A stretch of 64,000 nucleotides of DNA from Acidicapsa ligni (GTDB lineage: Bacteria; Acidobacteriota; Terriglobia; Terriglobales; Acidobacteriaceae), in NCBI RefSeq assembly GCF_025685655.1, contig NZ_JAGSYG010000001.1, forward strand, positions 558,001-622,000. Direction: 5' to 3'. The notes under the pieces were generated by a model. That model was not told the origin of the DNA and made no database searches. It saw only the letters and a program-made list of their open reading frames with translations. Both the position numbers and the translations under genes were made by a program. Every line of letters begins with the position of its first letter. Position 1 is the stretch's first letter. Below are positions 33,957 through 42,886 of the stretch, in pieces.

Positions 33957-34314
33957 GCCGACTCGCGTCGTGAAGGGGAATGTCTTCGATGCGCTGGGGT
34001 TTTCTGCTTCGGAGGCGAGTGCGCTGAGAGTCAAGGCAGAGATACTTTCTGCCATTCTTGAACATGTGCAAGTAGAGGGTTACACGCAGGCGCAACTGGC
34101 GAGTTTGCTGGATGAGTATCAGCCATCGGTGAGCAATTTGTTAAAGGGGCGGATTGCTCAGGTGAGTATTGAGAAGCTGTTGCGGTATGCGGATCGGTTG
34201 CAGCTTGAGACGAGCATTACTGTGCGATCTGGGCGAACAAAGACTACTAGGGCAAGAACTAAGCTACCTTCAAGGAAAATAGGGTCTGGGAGTCGTCAGC
34301 TAGCTGCACTCTAA
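33934..34314 (+). CDS. higA: XRE-family antitoxin of the HigBA type
   Basis: A 126-residue helix-turn-helix protein. 'RVVKGNVFDALGFSASEASALRVKAEILSAI' is the conserved N-terminus of antitoxins paired with Gp49-type HigB. The helix-turn-helix follows in 'YTQAQLASLLDEYQPSVSNLLKGRIAQVSIEKLLRYADRL' (split by a turn). A basic C-terminal extension (about 'RSGRTKTTRARTKLPSRK') is unusual. The reading frame is intact, unlike its partner toxin. It should repress the locus and neutralise any toxin made. Confidence 0.9.
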   Translation: MKSEAKNKPTRVVKGNVFDALGFSASEASALRVKAEILSAILEHVQVEGYTQAQLASLLDEYQPSVSNLLKGRIAQVSIEKLLRYADRLQLETSITVRSGRTKTTRARTKLPSRKIGSGSRQLAAL

Positions 34315-34332
34315 CTTTCTCAGATGGTTTGA

Positions 34333-35028
34333 TCATCGCCCATTCCAGATTGCGTCCTTAATCGAGTCGGGGTCGGCAGAGCTTCCCAGAAGGATAAACT
34401 CGCGAGATCTTCTCGTATTCGTAGTGATGGTGACTCGACCGCTGTGCAGAATGCCGCCCATACCCCATTTGGATTTGTAACTGCTCTCGACGGAGACGAT
34501 GCTCGAACGGGCTATGCAAAATCCGCCGCTTAACTCAGAGAGTTTTCGGATCGCGGCCAGATCTTGCGTCAACTCCCTATCCAAGGTCATTTCGACCAAA
34601 GGCTGAAAGTAATCTCGATCAGCATTGCTAACCGGTCCCGAAGCTTTCCATCCATAGAGAGCGTTGGGGGTTGAGAAGACAACGAAAGTGCGGTTCAGGA
34701 TGAGCCAGAAGTACTCCATTGCAACAAAGCTGGAGGCTGGCAACGGAAGCCGATCCGCATCGGAGGCCTCGTTGGAGAGGATATCCAGAGCTGGAGCGCG
34801 ACGGGTCAGGGTCCAAAAGCTATATAGAAAGAATCCAAAGAAGCTAATGGCGGCGACTAAAACGGTAAATTCGACTGTTCGGGGCAAGTTTAGAGTGCCT
34901 GCCCGGTGCGACAAGCTCTTCACGTAGGCGAGACATGGCCCGACTATGATGGCACCAACAGTGAAGATGGCTGAAAGACGTAATGCAAGAATTGCGCTTT
35001 GTCGAACACGATTTTCAATGCCTGGCAT
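34333..35028 (-). CDS. Membrane protein of unknown function
   Basis: A 231-residue protein with two N-terminal hydrophobic helices ('LRLSAIFTVGAIIVGPCLAY' and 'VEFTVLVAAISFFGFFLYSFW'). A soluble C-terminal half of beta strands follows ('GGFCIARSSIVSVESSYKSKWGMGGILHSGRVTITT' split by turns, then 'RRSREFILLGSS'). The latter looks like a PH-like or bPH-type fold, but this is weak. There is no operon partner. It converges on the HigA-like gene. Confidence 0.55.
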   Translation of the reverse strand: MPGIENRVRQSAILALRLSAIFTVGAIIVGPCLAYVKSLSHRAGTLNLPRTVEFTVLVAAISFFGFFLYSFWTLTRRAPALDILSNEASDADRLPLPASSFVAMEYFWLILNRTFVVFSTPNALYGWKASGPVSNADRDYFQPLVEMTLDRELTQDLAAIRKLSELSGGFCIARSSIVSVESSYKSKWGMGGILHSGRVTITTNTRRSREFILLGSSADPDSIKDAIWNGR

Positions 35029-35154
35029 ATTGAATTTAGTTTGACTTGATCGGATGGGAGTTGTCTATTTCAGGCGGCTGGGATACTGGCGATTGCCTCC
35101 TCTTTATTGCTCAATTCTGCAGCGAAATCGTTAAATCCGTAGAATAGGAGTGTT

Positions 35155-37170
35155 ATGGGTTTTACGGAACGGTTTGATGTGGCGGTGGTGGGGGCTGGGC
35201 ATGCTGGGTGCGAGGCGGCTATGGCGGCGGCGCGCATGGGTTTGAAGACGGCCATTATCACCATGAATCTGGATTTGATTGCGCAGATGTCGTGCAATCC
35301 GGCGATTGGCGGCATTGCCAAGGGGCACCTGGTGCGCGAGGTGGATGCGCTGGGTGGCGTGATGGGCGAGGTGGCGGATGCTGTGGGTATCCAGTTTCGG
35401 CTGCTGAATACTTCGCGGGGGCCTGCGGTCTGGAGTCCTCGGGCGCAGTGCGACAAGGCGCTGTATCGCGTGAAGATGCGCGAGGTTTTGGAGAATCAGC
35501 CGAACCTGTTTATCAAGCAGGCTGAGGCTGTTGACTTAGTCCTGGAAGAAATTGATGGCGCAGATTTGTTATCCCACCCTGGGATTTCTTCGGACGTGGA
35601 ATATTCAAAGCCCAAGCAGCGGGTGCTTGGGTTGAAGTTGCGGGACGGGCGGCAGCTTTTGGCTGGGGCTACGATCATCACCACCGGCACGTTTTTAAAT
35701 GGGCTGATTCATTGTGGTGAGGAACGGTATCCGGCGGGGCGGAGCGGCGAGCCTGCGAGTGTTTTGCTGGGCGAGGCGTTGCGGAGGCTGGGGTTGCGGA
35801 CTACGCGGTTGAAGACTGGGACTCCGCCGAGGCTGGATGGGCGGACGATTCGCTGGGAGGCTTTTGAGGAGCAGCCGGGCGATGTTGATCCGACGCCGTT
35901 CAGCTTTCGCACGACAAAGATTGTGCAGCGGCAGATCAGTTGCCACATTGCGTATACGACTCCGCAGACGCTGGAGATTATTCGCGCAAATGTGAGCCGG
36001 TCGGCGATGTATTCAGGGGCGATTGAGGGGATTGGGCCGCGTTATTGTCCTTCAATCGAGGACAAGATTGTGAAGTTTCCTGAGAAGACGCAGCACCAGT
36101 TTTTCCTGGAGCCGGAGGGGTTGAACACGCACGAGGTATATGTGAACGGCATGTCTACTTCGCTGCCGATGGAAGTGCAGCAGGAGATTGTGCGTTCGAT
36201 ACCGGGGCTGGAGAATGCGGAGATGCTGCGGCCGGGATATGCGATCGAGTATGACTCGGTGGATGCTACGGAGCTGGATCGGGCCTTAAAGGTCAAGAGC
36301 ATGGAAGGCCTTTATCTTGCCGGGCAGATCAACGGGACGAGCGGCTATGAAGAGGCGGCTTGCCAGGGCATTATGGCGGGCATCAATGCCGCGCTGAAGC
36401 TGAAGGGCGAGAAGCCATTTACGCTGGATCGCACTGAGGGTTATACGGGGATTTTGATTGACGATCTGATCTCGAAGGGGACGAACGAGCCTTACCGGAT
36501 GTTCACTTCGCGGGCGGAGTTCCGGCTGCATTTGCGGATCGATAATGCGGACCGAAGGCTTACTCCGTATGGGCGGAAGCTGGGGCTGATTGGCGATGAG
36601 GCGTGGGCTGCATATGAGCAGAAGCAGGCGCGGATGGCGGCGTTGACGCAGTTGCTTACGACGAAGAAGGTGGATGCCGCGGGGCTGGCTGTTGCTGCTG
36701 CGGAGATTGATTTTGCGGCGGTGCCGGGGCAGACCTGGGCGCAGTTGTTGAAGCGGCCCGAGGTGCAGATTGAGTCGGTGCTGAAGGCTCTTGCGGCGGA
36801 GCTTTCGAGTGATGATTTGTTGCGTGATTATGTGGCGGATGCGGACGGGACGCGTTTGACTGCGGTGCCTCGCAATGAGGCTCGTGCGGTGGAGACGGAG
36901 ATCAAGTTTGCCGGGTATCTTGAGCAGCAGAAAAAGGCCATCCAGAAGCTGAAGGAAGCTGAGGGCGTGACGATTCCAGAATGGCTGAATTACACGACGA
37001 TCAGTGGGCTTTCGCGGGAGATGCAGGAGACGCTGGGACGGGTGAGGCCGCAGACGATTGGGCAGGCGAGCCGGATTCCAGGGGTGACTCCGGCGGCGCT
37101 GGGGCTGGTGCATGTGAGTATTCGCGTGCAGGGCAAGGTCCAGGGCAAGGCTGGCCAGCTAGCGGGTTAA
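35155..37170 (+). CDS. mnmG: tRNA uridine-5-carboxymethylaminomethyl modification enzyme MnmG (GidA)
   Basis: With MnmE, MnmG installs carboxymethylaminomethyl at the wobble uridine of several tRNAs, using FAD, NADH and methylene-THF. The 671-residue protein shows FAD-binding '[21 protein letters not shown]' in two strands and '[24 protein letters not shown]' (likewise). Further motifs are '[11 protein letters not shown]', '[14 protein letters not shown]', '[12 protein letters not shown]', '[11 protein letters not shown]' and '[16 protein letters not shown]'. The C-terminal domain ends '[21 protein letters not shown]'. A TAGGAG site precedes the ATG. It is longer than the usual ~630 residues, partly from a short loop insert near residue 140. 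Confidence 0.95.
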   Translation: MGFTERFDVAVVGAGHAGCEAAMAAARMGLKTAIITMNLDLIAQMSCNPAIGGIAKGHLVREVDALGGVMGEVADAVGIQFRLLNTSRGPAVWSPRAQCDKALYRVKMREVLENQPNLFIKQAEAVDLVLEEIDGADLLSHPGISSDVEYSKPKQRVLGLKLRDGRQLLAGATIITTGTFLNGLIHCGEERYPAGRSGEPASVLLGEALRRLGLRTTRLKTGTPPRLDGRTIRWEAFEEQPGDVDPTPFSFRTTKIVQRQISCHIAYTTPQTLEIIRANVSRSAMYSGAIEGIGPRYCPSIEDKIVKFPEKTQHQFFLEPEGLNTHEVYVNGMSTSLPMEVQQEIVRSIPGLENAEMLRPGYAIEYDSVDATELDRALKVKSMEGLYLAGQINGTSGYEEAACQGIMAGINAALKLKGEKPFTLDRTEGYTGILIDDLISKGTNEPYRMFTSRAEFRLHLRIDNADRRLTPYGRKLGLIGDEAWAAYEQKQARMAALTQLLTTKKVDAAGLAVAAAEIDFAAVPGQTWAQLLKRPEVQIESVLKALAAELSSDDLLRDYVADADGTRLTAVPRNEARAVETEIKFAGYLEQQKKAIQKLKEAEGVTIPEWLNYTTISGLSREMQETLGRVRPQTIGQASRIPGVTPAALGLVHVSIRVQGKVQGKAGQLAG

Positions 37171-37282
37171 TGCCCTGTTTGCTGGATTGGCTGGGGTGGT
37201 TTGGGTCGAGTGCTGGTTTGAGTTCAAGGATGATTTTTCTTCGATAGATTTTGTTGGGCTGGGCGGGTAGGCTGGTGGGACT

Positions 37283-39832
37283 ATGAGTTCCTCTTCTTCG
37301 CTTTCCAGACGTACATTTTGTGTTTTGCTGGCTGGGGCTGGTGCGCAGCTCTGTGTGCCTTCTCGGCTTTCGGCTGAGGAGTTCTGGGGTACGCCTGGAC
37401 AGCGGTCCTTTCCGAAGTTGCCGGATTCGGCGCGGCCTTATGTGCTTTGGATGTGGATGGGGCACAACGTGAGTGCGGCGGGGATTACGCGCGATCTTGA
37501 GGCGATGCACGAGGCGGGGATTGGCGGGGCGACGATCTTCAGCTTGTCGGACACGGTGACACCGACGGCGGGGGCGATTCGGAAGAGTCCTACGCCGGAG
37601 ATTGTTACGTTTACGGAGCCGTGGTGGGCGCTGGTGCGTCATGCGGCGGAGGAGTGCAGGCGGCTGGGGCTGGAGCTGATTCTGCATAACTGCGCGGGGT
37701 ATGAGAGCAGCGGCGGTAAGTGGATTACTCCGGAGCTCTCGATGCAGGAGGTTGTGTGGTCGGAGCAGAGGGTTGCGGGTGGTTCGCGGGTGCATCTGAC
37801 GCTGGAAAAGCCGAAGGTCGATCCGCATCCGCATGACCAGTTTCCTGCGACTTACATTCCCTCGGAGGACAAGGTTGCGCCGCCGTTGGTGGAGGCGCGG
37901 CAGAGTTACTTTCGAGAGATTGCGGTGCTGGCGATTGCGGCCGATGGGGTGGTTGGCAGGGAACGGATTGTCGATCTTTCAAAACAGATGAATGCGGCGG
38001 GTGAGGTCGATTGGGATGCGCCTGCCGGAGCTTGGTCGGTTTATCGATTTGGGCATACGACTACGGGTGGGATGATTCAACCGGCGCAGTGGGAGGCGAT
38101 AGGGCTGGAGTGCGACAAGATGAGCCGCGAGGCGGTGACGTTCCACATTGAGCATGTGCTGGGGGAGATTCGGAAGCACCTGGGTGAGCTGATGGGATCG
38201 ACGCTGACTACCCTTTACTTCGACAGCTATGAGGCGGGAAACGCGACGTGGACGCCGAAGATGCGGGAGGAGTTTCGTGCGCGGCGTGGCTATGAGATGA
38301 CGCAGTGGCTGCCGGTGCTGGCGGGGCGCGTGGTGGAAAGCGCGGCGGAGACTGCGAAGTTCAAAGAGGATTTTCAGCGGACGATTGAGGATCTGTATCG
38401 CGACTGCTATTGGGGCACGCCGGGGCCGCTTATTCGCGAGGCGGGGATGAAGTTTGTGGCGGAGCCATATGAGGGTCCGTGGGAGATTGGCGAGGTGGTG
38501 AAGTCGCTGGATATCCCGGCGGTGGAGTTCTGGACGGATAACGGGCGCTATTCGCCGTGGGATCTGGAGCCGGTGGTGAAGGCGGCGCGGAAGGCTGGCG
38601 ACACATTGATTGTGGCGGAGGCTTTTTCAACGCAGCCGGAGTTTGCGCGGTGGACGGAGCATCCGGCGTGGCTGAAGCCGGTGGGGGATGGGGCGTTTTG
38701 CGCGGGGGTGAACCGGGTGAATGTTCACCATTTTGTGCAGCAGGCGTGGGATGCGAAGTATCAGCCGGGCAACGTGATGGGGCAGTGGGGCATGCACCTG
38801 GGACGCTACCAGACCTGGTGGAAGCCGGGACGGGCGTGGCTGAACTATCTGTGGCGCTGCCAGGCGCTTTTGCAGCGCGGGGAGTATGTGGCTCCCTCGG
38901 CGGAGACGAGTTTGGTGGTGGCTACGGACGATCCTGGAGTCGGGCCAGGGTTGCATAGCATTCATCGGCGGGATCGACAGGATGGTGGAACAGAGATTTA
39001 TTTTGTTGCGAATCAGGAGTGGCGGGCTGGGCAGGTGGAGTGCACGTTTCCGGTGAAGGGGATGCAGCCGGAGCTTTGGGATCCGGTGGCGAATACGGTG
39101 CGGGATCTGACGGAGTTTCGGCAGACGGCGAATGGGACGAGTTTTGGGCTGGAGTTTGCGGAGACGCAGAGCTATTTCGTGGTATTTCGGCGGACGATTG
39201 CGGCGGGTTTTGCGGGGAAAGGCAAGCCGGGTACGGACTTCCCTGCTCTGAATTCCGGCCCGGAGTTGGCGGGACCGTGGCAGGTGAGCTTCGATCCGAG
39301 GTGGGGTGGTCCGGCAGCGGTGCAGTTTGATTCGCTGATGGATTGGACGACGCACAAGGATGCGGGCATTCAGTATTACTCGGGGATGGCGGTTTATTCG
39401 AAGGAGATTGAACTGGAAGCGGCACCGGCGGGGCGCAAGGTTTACCTGGATCTTGGGGTGGTGAAGCATATCGCCGAGGTGACGTTGAATGGGAAGAATC
39501 TCGGCGTGGTTTGGACGGCCCCGTGGAGAGTGGATGTCACGGACGCGATGCGGCCCGGGAAGAATCGGCTGGAGATTGCGGTGACGAATGTCTGGGCAAA
39601 TCGACTGATCGGGGATGAGCAGCATCCGTCGGATGCGGAGTGGAGGATGGGTGATCCGGATGCGAAGAGCGGGGCTTTTATGCGCGAATTTCCAGACTGG
39701 TTCCTGAAGGATGAGCCGCGCCCGGTGAAGGAGCGGCTGACGTTTACGACCTGGAACTACTTTACGAAGGATTCCCCGTTGGAGACTTCGGGATTGATGG
39801 GGCCGGTGACGGTGATGGTCGAGGCAGAGTAG
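37283..39832 (+). CDS. GH106-like glycoside hydrolase (alpha-L-rhamnosidase type), Tat-exported
   Basis: An 849-residue exported enzyme. The N-terminus has a twin-arginine-like signal ('SRRTFCVLLAGAGAQL'). The catalytic part opens 'FPKLPDSARPYVLWMWMGHNVSAAGITRDLEAMHEAGIGGATIF' (interrupted by turns). It includes 'TLYFDSYEAGNATWTPKM', 'AEPYEGPWE' and 'VEAFSTQ'-type motifs ('VAEAFSTQPEFARWTEHPAW') found in large GH106-type enzymes. A C-terminal beta-sandwich with a carbohydrate-binding look ('KVYLDLGVVKHIAEVTLNGKNLGVVWTAPWRVDVT', split) follows. Likely substrate: plant-pectin-type rhamnosides. Confidence in the GH106 assignment is moderate; a related GH2-like enzyme is possible. Confidence 0.75.
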   Translation: MSSSSSLSRRTFCVLLAGAGAQLCVPSRLSAEEFWGTPGQRSFPKLPDSARPYVLWMWMGHNVSAAGITRDLEAMHEAGIGGATIFSLSDTVTPTAGAIRKSPTPEIVTFTEPWWALVRHAAEECRRLGLELILHNCAGYESSGGKWITPELSMQEVVWSEQRVAGGSRVHLTLEKPKVDPHPHDQFPATYIPSEDKVAPPLVEARQSYFREIAVLAIAADGVVGRERIVDLSKQMNAAGEVDWDAPAGAWSVYRFGHTTTGGMIQPAQWEAIGLECDKMSREAVTFHIEHVLGEIRKHLGELMGSTLTTLYFDSYEAGNATWTPKMREEFRARRGYEMTQWLPVLAGRVVESAAETAKFKEDFQRTIEDLYRDCYWGTPGPLIREAGMKFVAEPYEGPWEIGEVVKSLDIPAVEFWTDNGRYSPWDLEPVVKAARKAGDTLIVAEAFSTQPEFARWTEHPAWLKPVGDGAFCAGVNRVNVHHFVQQAWDAKYQPGNVMGQWGMHLGRYQTWWKPGRAWLNYLWRCQALLQRGEYVAPSAETSLVVATDDPGVGPGLHSIHRRDRQDGGTEIYFVANQEWRAGQVECTFPVKGMQPELWDPVANTVRDLTEFRQTANGTSFGLEFAETQSYFVVFRRTIAAGFAGKGKPGTDFPALNSGPELAGPWQVSFDPRWGGPAAVQFDSLMDWTTHKDAGIQYYSGMAVYSKEIELEAAPAGRKVYLDLGVVKHIAEVTLNGKNLGVVWTAPWRVDVTDAMRPGKNRLEIAVTNVWANRLIGDEQHPSDAEWRMGDPDAKSGAFMREFPDWFLKDEPRPVKERLTFTTWNYFTKDSPLETSGLMGPVTVMVEAE

Positions 39833-39903
39833 TCCAAATCGTAACGAGAGCGAAGGATACTCAGGCAATCTGGGCAGGGCTTTCGCGCAATTTGCGGCGT
39901 GCC

Positions 39904-40509
39904 CTACGGATTGGTCTGAGGGGACTTGTCGCCTTTTGAGAAGAGTGGGATGTGGAAGGGAAGTTCGGCCTGAGATTTGGTTTTGGGAGCTTTGGTCCTG
40001 GCGTTCGGGACTTCCTGACGGATGAGTGTGCGCTGCGCGTTGAGGCAGACCCAGTTGCCGTGCTGGCGCTGGAAGACGTGGGTGAAGACGCCTCTATCCT
40101 CGACCGCGCCATTGACCGTCTTGTGTTTGTACGAGTAGGTGCCGTTGGCTACGGCTATGTCTCCCAGTACGCGGACGGTAATGACGTGCAGGTCTGTGGT
40201 GGCGGTCTTGTCTTCCTGGTTGATGACGGCGACTACCTGCTGGTTGCGGCTGGTGATGTCTCCGTAGGCAGAGATGTCGACGAAGAGTGGGGAGAGCACG
40301 AGTTCGAGACCGTACTGATCACGCTGATTCAGGGCGGTGCTCCATTTGTCTTCGACTTGCTGTAGTTCGCGGATTTCTGGGCTTTCGGCGGACGCGGCGA
40401 GGGATTGGCCAGGTTGGTTTGCCGATACCTCTGGAACGGAAGTCTGAGCGAATACGGAGCTTGCTCCAAGAGCCAAAAGAACAGGTGCTACATACAGGAA
40501 ATGCTTCAT
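39904..40509 (-). CDS. Secreted NTF2-like (DUF4440-type) protein
   Basis: A 201-residue protein with a signal peptide ('MKHFLYVAPVLLALGASSVFA'). Its central ~120-residue domain begins 'IRELQQVEDKWSTALNQRDQYGLELVLSPLFVDIS' and ends 'FTHVFQRQHGNWVCLNAQRTLI', typical of the NTF2/SnoaL cone fold. Such domains bind small hydrophobic ligands or act as scaffolds; no catalytic residues can be assigned. A proline/lysine-rich C-terminal tail follows. AGGAGT precedes the ATG by about 8 bases. Confidence 0.8.
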   Translation of the reverse strand: MKHFLYVAPVLLALGASSVFAQTSVPEVSANQPGQSLAASAESPEIRELQQVEDKWSTALNQRDQYGLELVLSPLFVDISAYGDITSRNQQVVAVINQEDKTATTDLHVITVRVLGDIAVANGTYSYKHKTVNGAVEDRGVFTHVFQRQHGNWVCLNAQRTLIRQEVPNARTKAPKTKSQAELPFHIPLFSKGDKSPQTNP

Positions 40510-40661
40510 AAGCGGGTACTCCTATAGACGATCTTACTGCTCAAGGGTTAGAGGACGGTGAGCGGGCCTGTATCTATTTGGAGGAAATGGACGTTTGGTG
40601 ACCTGTTTTGCGAATTCTTCACAGGTACGCTCGCGCCGCGATTTTTCGTACACTGACTGGG

Positions 40662-42050
40662 ATGGCTTCGACTCCCAGCTTTTCTATCGACAATGGCCTG
40701 CCCTCTAACATTGATGCTGAGAGGACGATTCTCGGCGCAATTTTGCTGGAGAATCATGCGCTTTCCGAGGCGGAAGAGAGGCTGACTCCGGATGATTTTT
40801 CGCTGGATTCGCATCGGCGTATCTACCAGCGGATGACCGAGCTGGGCGGCGAAGGTCATGCGATCGACCTGGTTACGGTGGCGCATGAGCTATCGAAATA
40901 TAAAGAGCTTGAGTCGGTTGGGGGTGTGGCCTATCTGGCCTCGCTGACGGAGGGGTTGCCGCGCCGGCCAATCATCGACGAGTACATTCGTATCGTCAAG
41001 GATAAGAGTCTCTTACGGCAGTTGATGCTGATTTGCTCGGCGGCGATTGCGCGGGCCGCGGATCAGAGCGAGACGGCGCTGGATGTTTTAAATGCCGCTG
41101 AATCGCAGTTGCTGGAGGTTGGCGAGAAGAGTATTTCGAAGGGGCTGGCGAGCCTTGAGGATATTGTCGCCGGGTCATTCGGGTCGATTGACAATCTTTA
41201 CCAGCAGGCGCGTGAGGTTACCGGACTTGAGACGTACTTCACCGAGTTCGACAAGATGACCAGCGGGCTGCAAAAGGGTGAGTTGATCATTATTGCGGCG
41301 CGGCCCTCAATGGGCAAGACGGCGTGGGCGATCAACATTGCGCAGAATGCGGCGGTGCGGGGCAAGGCGGTGGTCGCTGTCTTCTCGCTGGAAATGTCGA
41401 AAGAAGCGCTGTTGCGTCGTATGCTGGCGAGCCAGGCGTGGGTTGACCAGCGCAAGTTGCAGACGGGCTTTTTAGGGCGCGACGATCAGGACAAGCTGCG
41501 CACGGCGCTTGAAGACCTGGTGGAGTCGAAGATGTTTATCGACGATACGCCGGGAATTTCGCTGGCCGAGATGCGGGCCAAGGCGCGGCGGTTGAAGCAG
41601 ACATCGGGTGGCGCGCTGGATCTGATCGTGGTGGATTACCTGCAACTGATGACGGCTTCGCTGCCTTCGCAGGGTGGGAAGCGGTTTGAGAGCCGGACGC
41701 AGGAAGTTTCGGCGATTTCGCGCGGGTTGAAGGCTCTGGCGAAAGAGATGGATGTACCGGTGATTGCGCTTTCGCAGCTTTCGCGTGCGAGTGAGCGCCG
41801 TGGGGATGACAAGAAGCCGTTGCTGAGCGATCTGCGCGAGTCGGGTTCGATTGAGCAGGACGCGGACGTGGTGGCGTTTATTCACCGCGAGAGCTATTAC
41901 AACCGCGACAAGGAAGAAGACCCCGACAAGAACAAGGCGGAGATCATTATTGCCAAGCAGAGAAACGGGCCGACGGGGTCGGTAGATCTGGCGTTTCTAT
42001 CGCAGTTTACGCGGTTTGAGAATCTGGATACTGTGCACGACGGGCAGTAA
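40662..42050 (+). CDS. dnaB: Replicative DNA helicase DnaB
   Basis: DnaB unwinds the chromosome ahead of the fork and recruits primase. The 462-residue protein has the N-terminal domain 'SNIDAERTILGAILLENHALSEAEERL' (split by a turn). A linker precedes the RecA-like core: 'MTSGLQKGELIIIAARPSMGKTAWAINIAQNAA' with Walker A 'ARPSMGKTA', 'VFSLEMSKEALLRRMLASQ', 'LIVVDYLQLMT', 'ISRGLKALAKEMDVPVIALSQLSR' and 'DLRESGSIEQDADVV' are all in order. Length is normal. ATG at 40662 begins the domain; an upstream TTG at 40608 is less likely. No replication origin is visible nearby. Confidence 0.95.
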   Translation: MASTPSFSIDNGLPSNIDAERTILGAILLENHALSEAEERLTPDDFSLDSHRRIYQRMTELGGEGHAIDLVTVAHELSKYKELESVGGVAYLASLTEGLPRRPIIDEYIRIVKDKSLLRQLMLICSAAIARAADQSETALDVLNAAESQLLEVGEKSISKGLASLEDIVAGSFGSIDNLYQQAREVTGLETYFTEFDKMTSGLQKGELIIIAARPSMGKTAWAINIAQNAAVRGKAVVAVFSLEMSKEALLRRMLASQAWVDQRKLQTGFLGRDDQDKLRTALEDLVESKMFIDDTPGISLAEMRAKARRLKQTSGGALDLIVVDYLQLMTASLPSQGGKRFESRTQEVSAISRGLKALAKEMDVPVIALSQLSRASERRGDDKKPLLSDLRESGSIEQDADVVAFIHRESYYNRDKEEDPDKNKAEIIIAKQRNGPTGSVDLAFLSQFTRFENLDTVHDGQ

Positions 42051-42096
42051 GAAGATTCGCAACGATTCCTGAACCGGTGGGTGGAGAGGGACTTGA

Positions 42097-42849
42097 ATGG
42101 ACGCGATTCAGAAACTTATCCAGGCTATTTCTTCGCTGCTCTGGCCTTTGATTACGATCGGGCTGCTGCTCAGCTTCAGACCTGCAATTGCTGCCATCAT
42201 TGAATCCGCCAAGTCGCGAAAGTTTACGCTGAAGATTGGCGGGCAGGAACTGACGATGGAAGAGGCGAACCAGGTTCAGCAGAATCTAATTGCGGATCTC
42301 CAGGCCAGGGTTACTGAGATTCAAAAGGAACTGGCAGGCTCGGGAAACCCGGTTTTCTCGGAAAGCCCGGTTTTGCCGGGTCTGGTTGCGCCTGCTGCTT
42401 CTTCTAATGTGGAGCGGATCGCGAGTGAAACTGCCGCGGAGCCGCGCAGGATTTCGAGGATTCTGTGGGTGGACGATAACCCTAAAAATAATAGTTATTT
42501 TATTCAGCGGCTGACGGACAGGGGCGTTCATGTGGATCTTGCCGAGTCGACTTCTGCGGGTATAAAGCTTTTCAGCTCGGAGAGCTATGACTACATCATT
42601 TCCGATATGGGCCGCCGGGATGGCCTGAACTATCGCTCTACGGCGGGGATCGAGCTTTTGAGGCTGATCCGGGATAAGAGCAAGACTGTTCCTTTTGTGT
42701 TCTTCAGCAGCGCGAGCGCGATGCAGGCTCATGGCGCGGAAGCTCTTAGTCTGGGCGCGACGGCGTTTACGTCTTCGCCGACGGAGTTGTTTGGGATGCT
42801 GGATGCTGCGACTACTACGACGACTGCTACATCCAAGGGGCAGGCTTAG
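42097..42849 (+). CDS. Membrane-anchored protein with atypical response-regulator receiver domain
   Basis: A 250-residue protein. An N-terminal transmembrane helix ('LLWPLITIGLLLSFRPAIAAII') is followed by a coiled-coil-prone stretch to residue ~80, a disordered linker and a receiver domain from about residue 120. The receiver has the acidic pair D126-D127 ('ILWVDDNP'), a candidate phospho-Asp D170 ('IISDMG') and the hydroxyl position S204/S205. The invariant lysine expected near 227 is replaced ('AFTSSPTELFGML'). It may be constitutively signalling, or a partner for a nearby sensor not in this window. No output domain is attached. Confidence 0.75.
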   Translation: MDAIQKLIQAISSLLWPLITIGLLLSFRPAIAAIIESAKSRKFTLKIGGQELTMEEANQVQQNLIADLQARVTEIQKELAGSGNPVFSESPVLPGLVAPAASSNVERIASETAAEPRRISRILWVDDNPKNNSYFIQRLTDRGVHVDLAESTSAGIKLFSSESYDYIISDMGRRDGLNYRSTAGIELLRLIRDKSKTVPFVFFSSASAMQAHGAEALSLGATAFTSSPTELFGMLDAATTTTTATSKGQA

Positions 42850-42886
42850 GGCAGAACATTTCTTTTGATTCTTGAGTTGATGCTTT

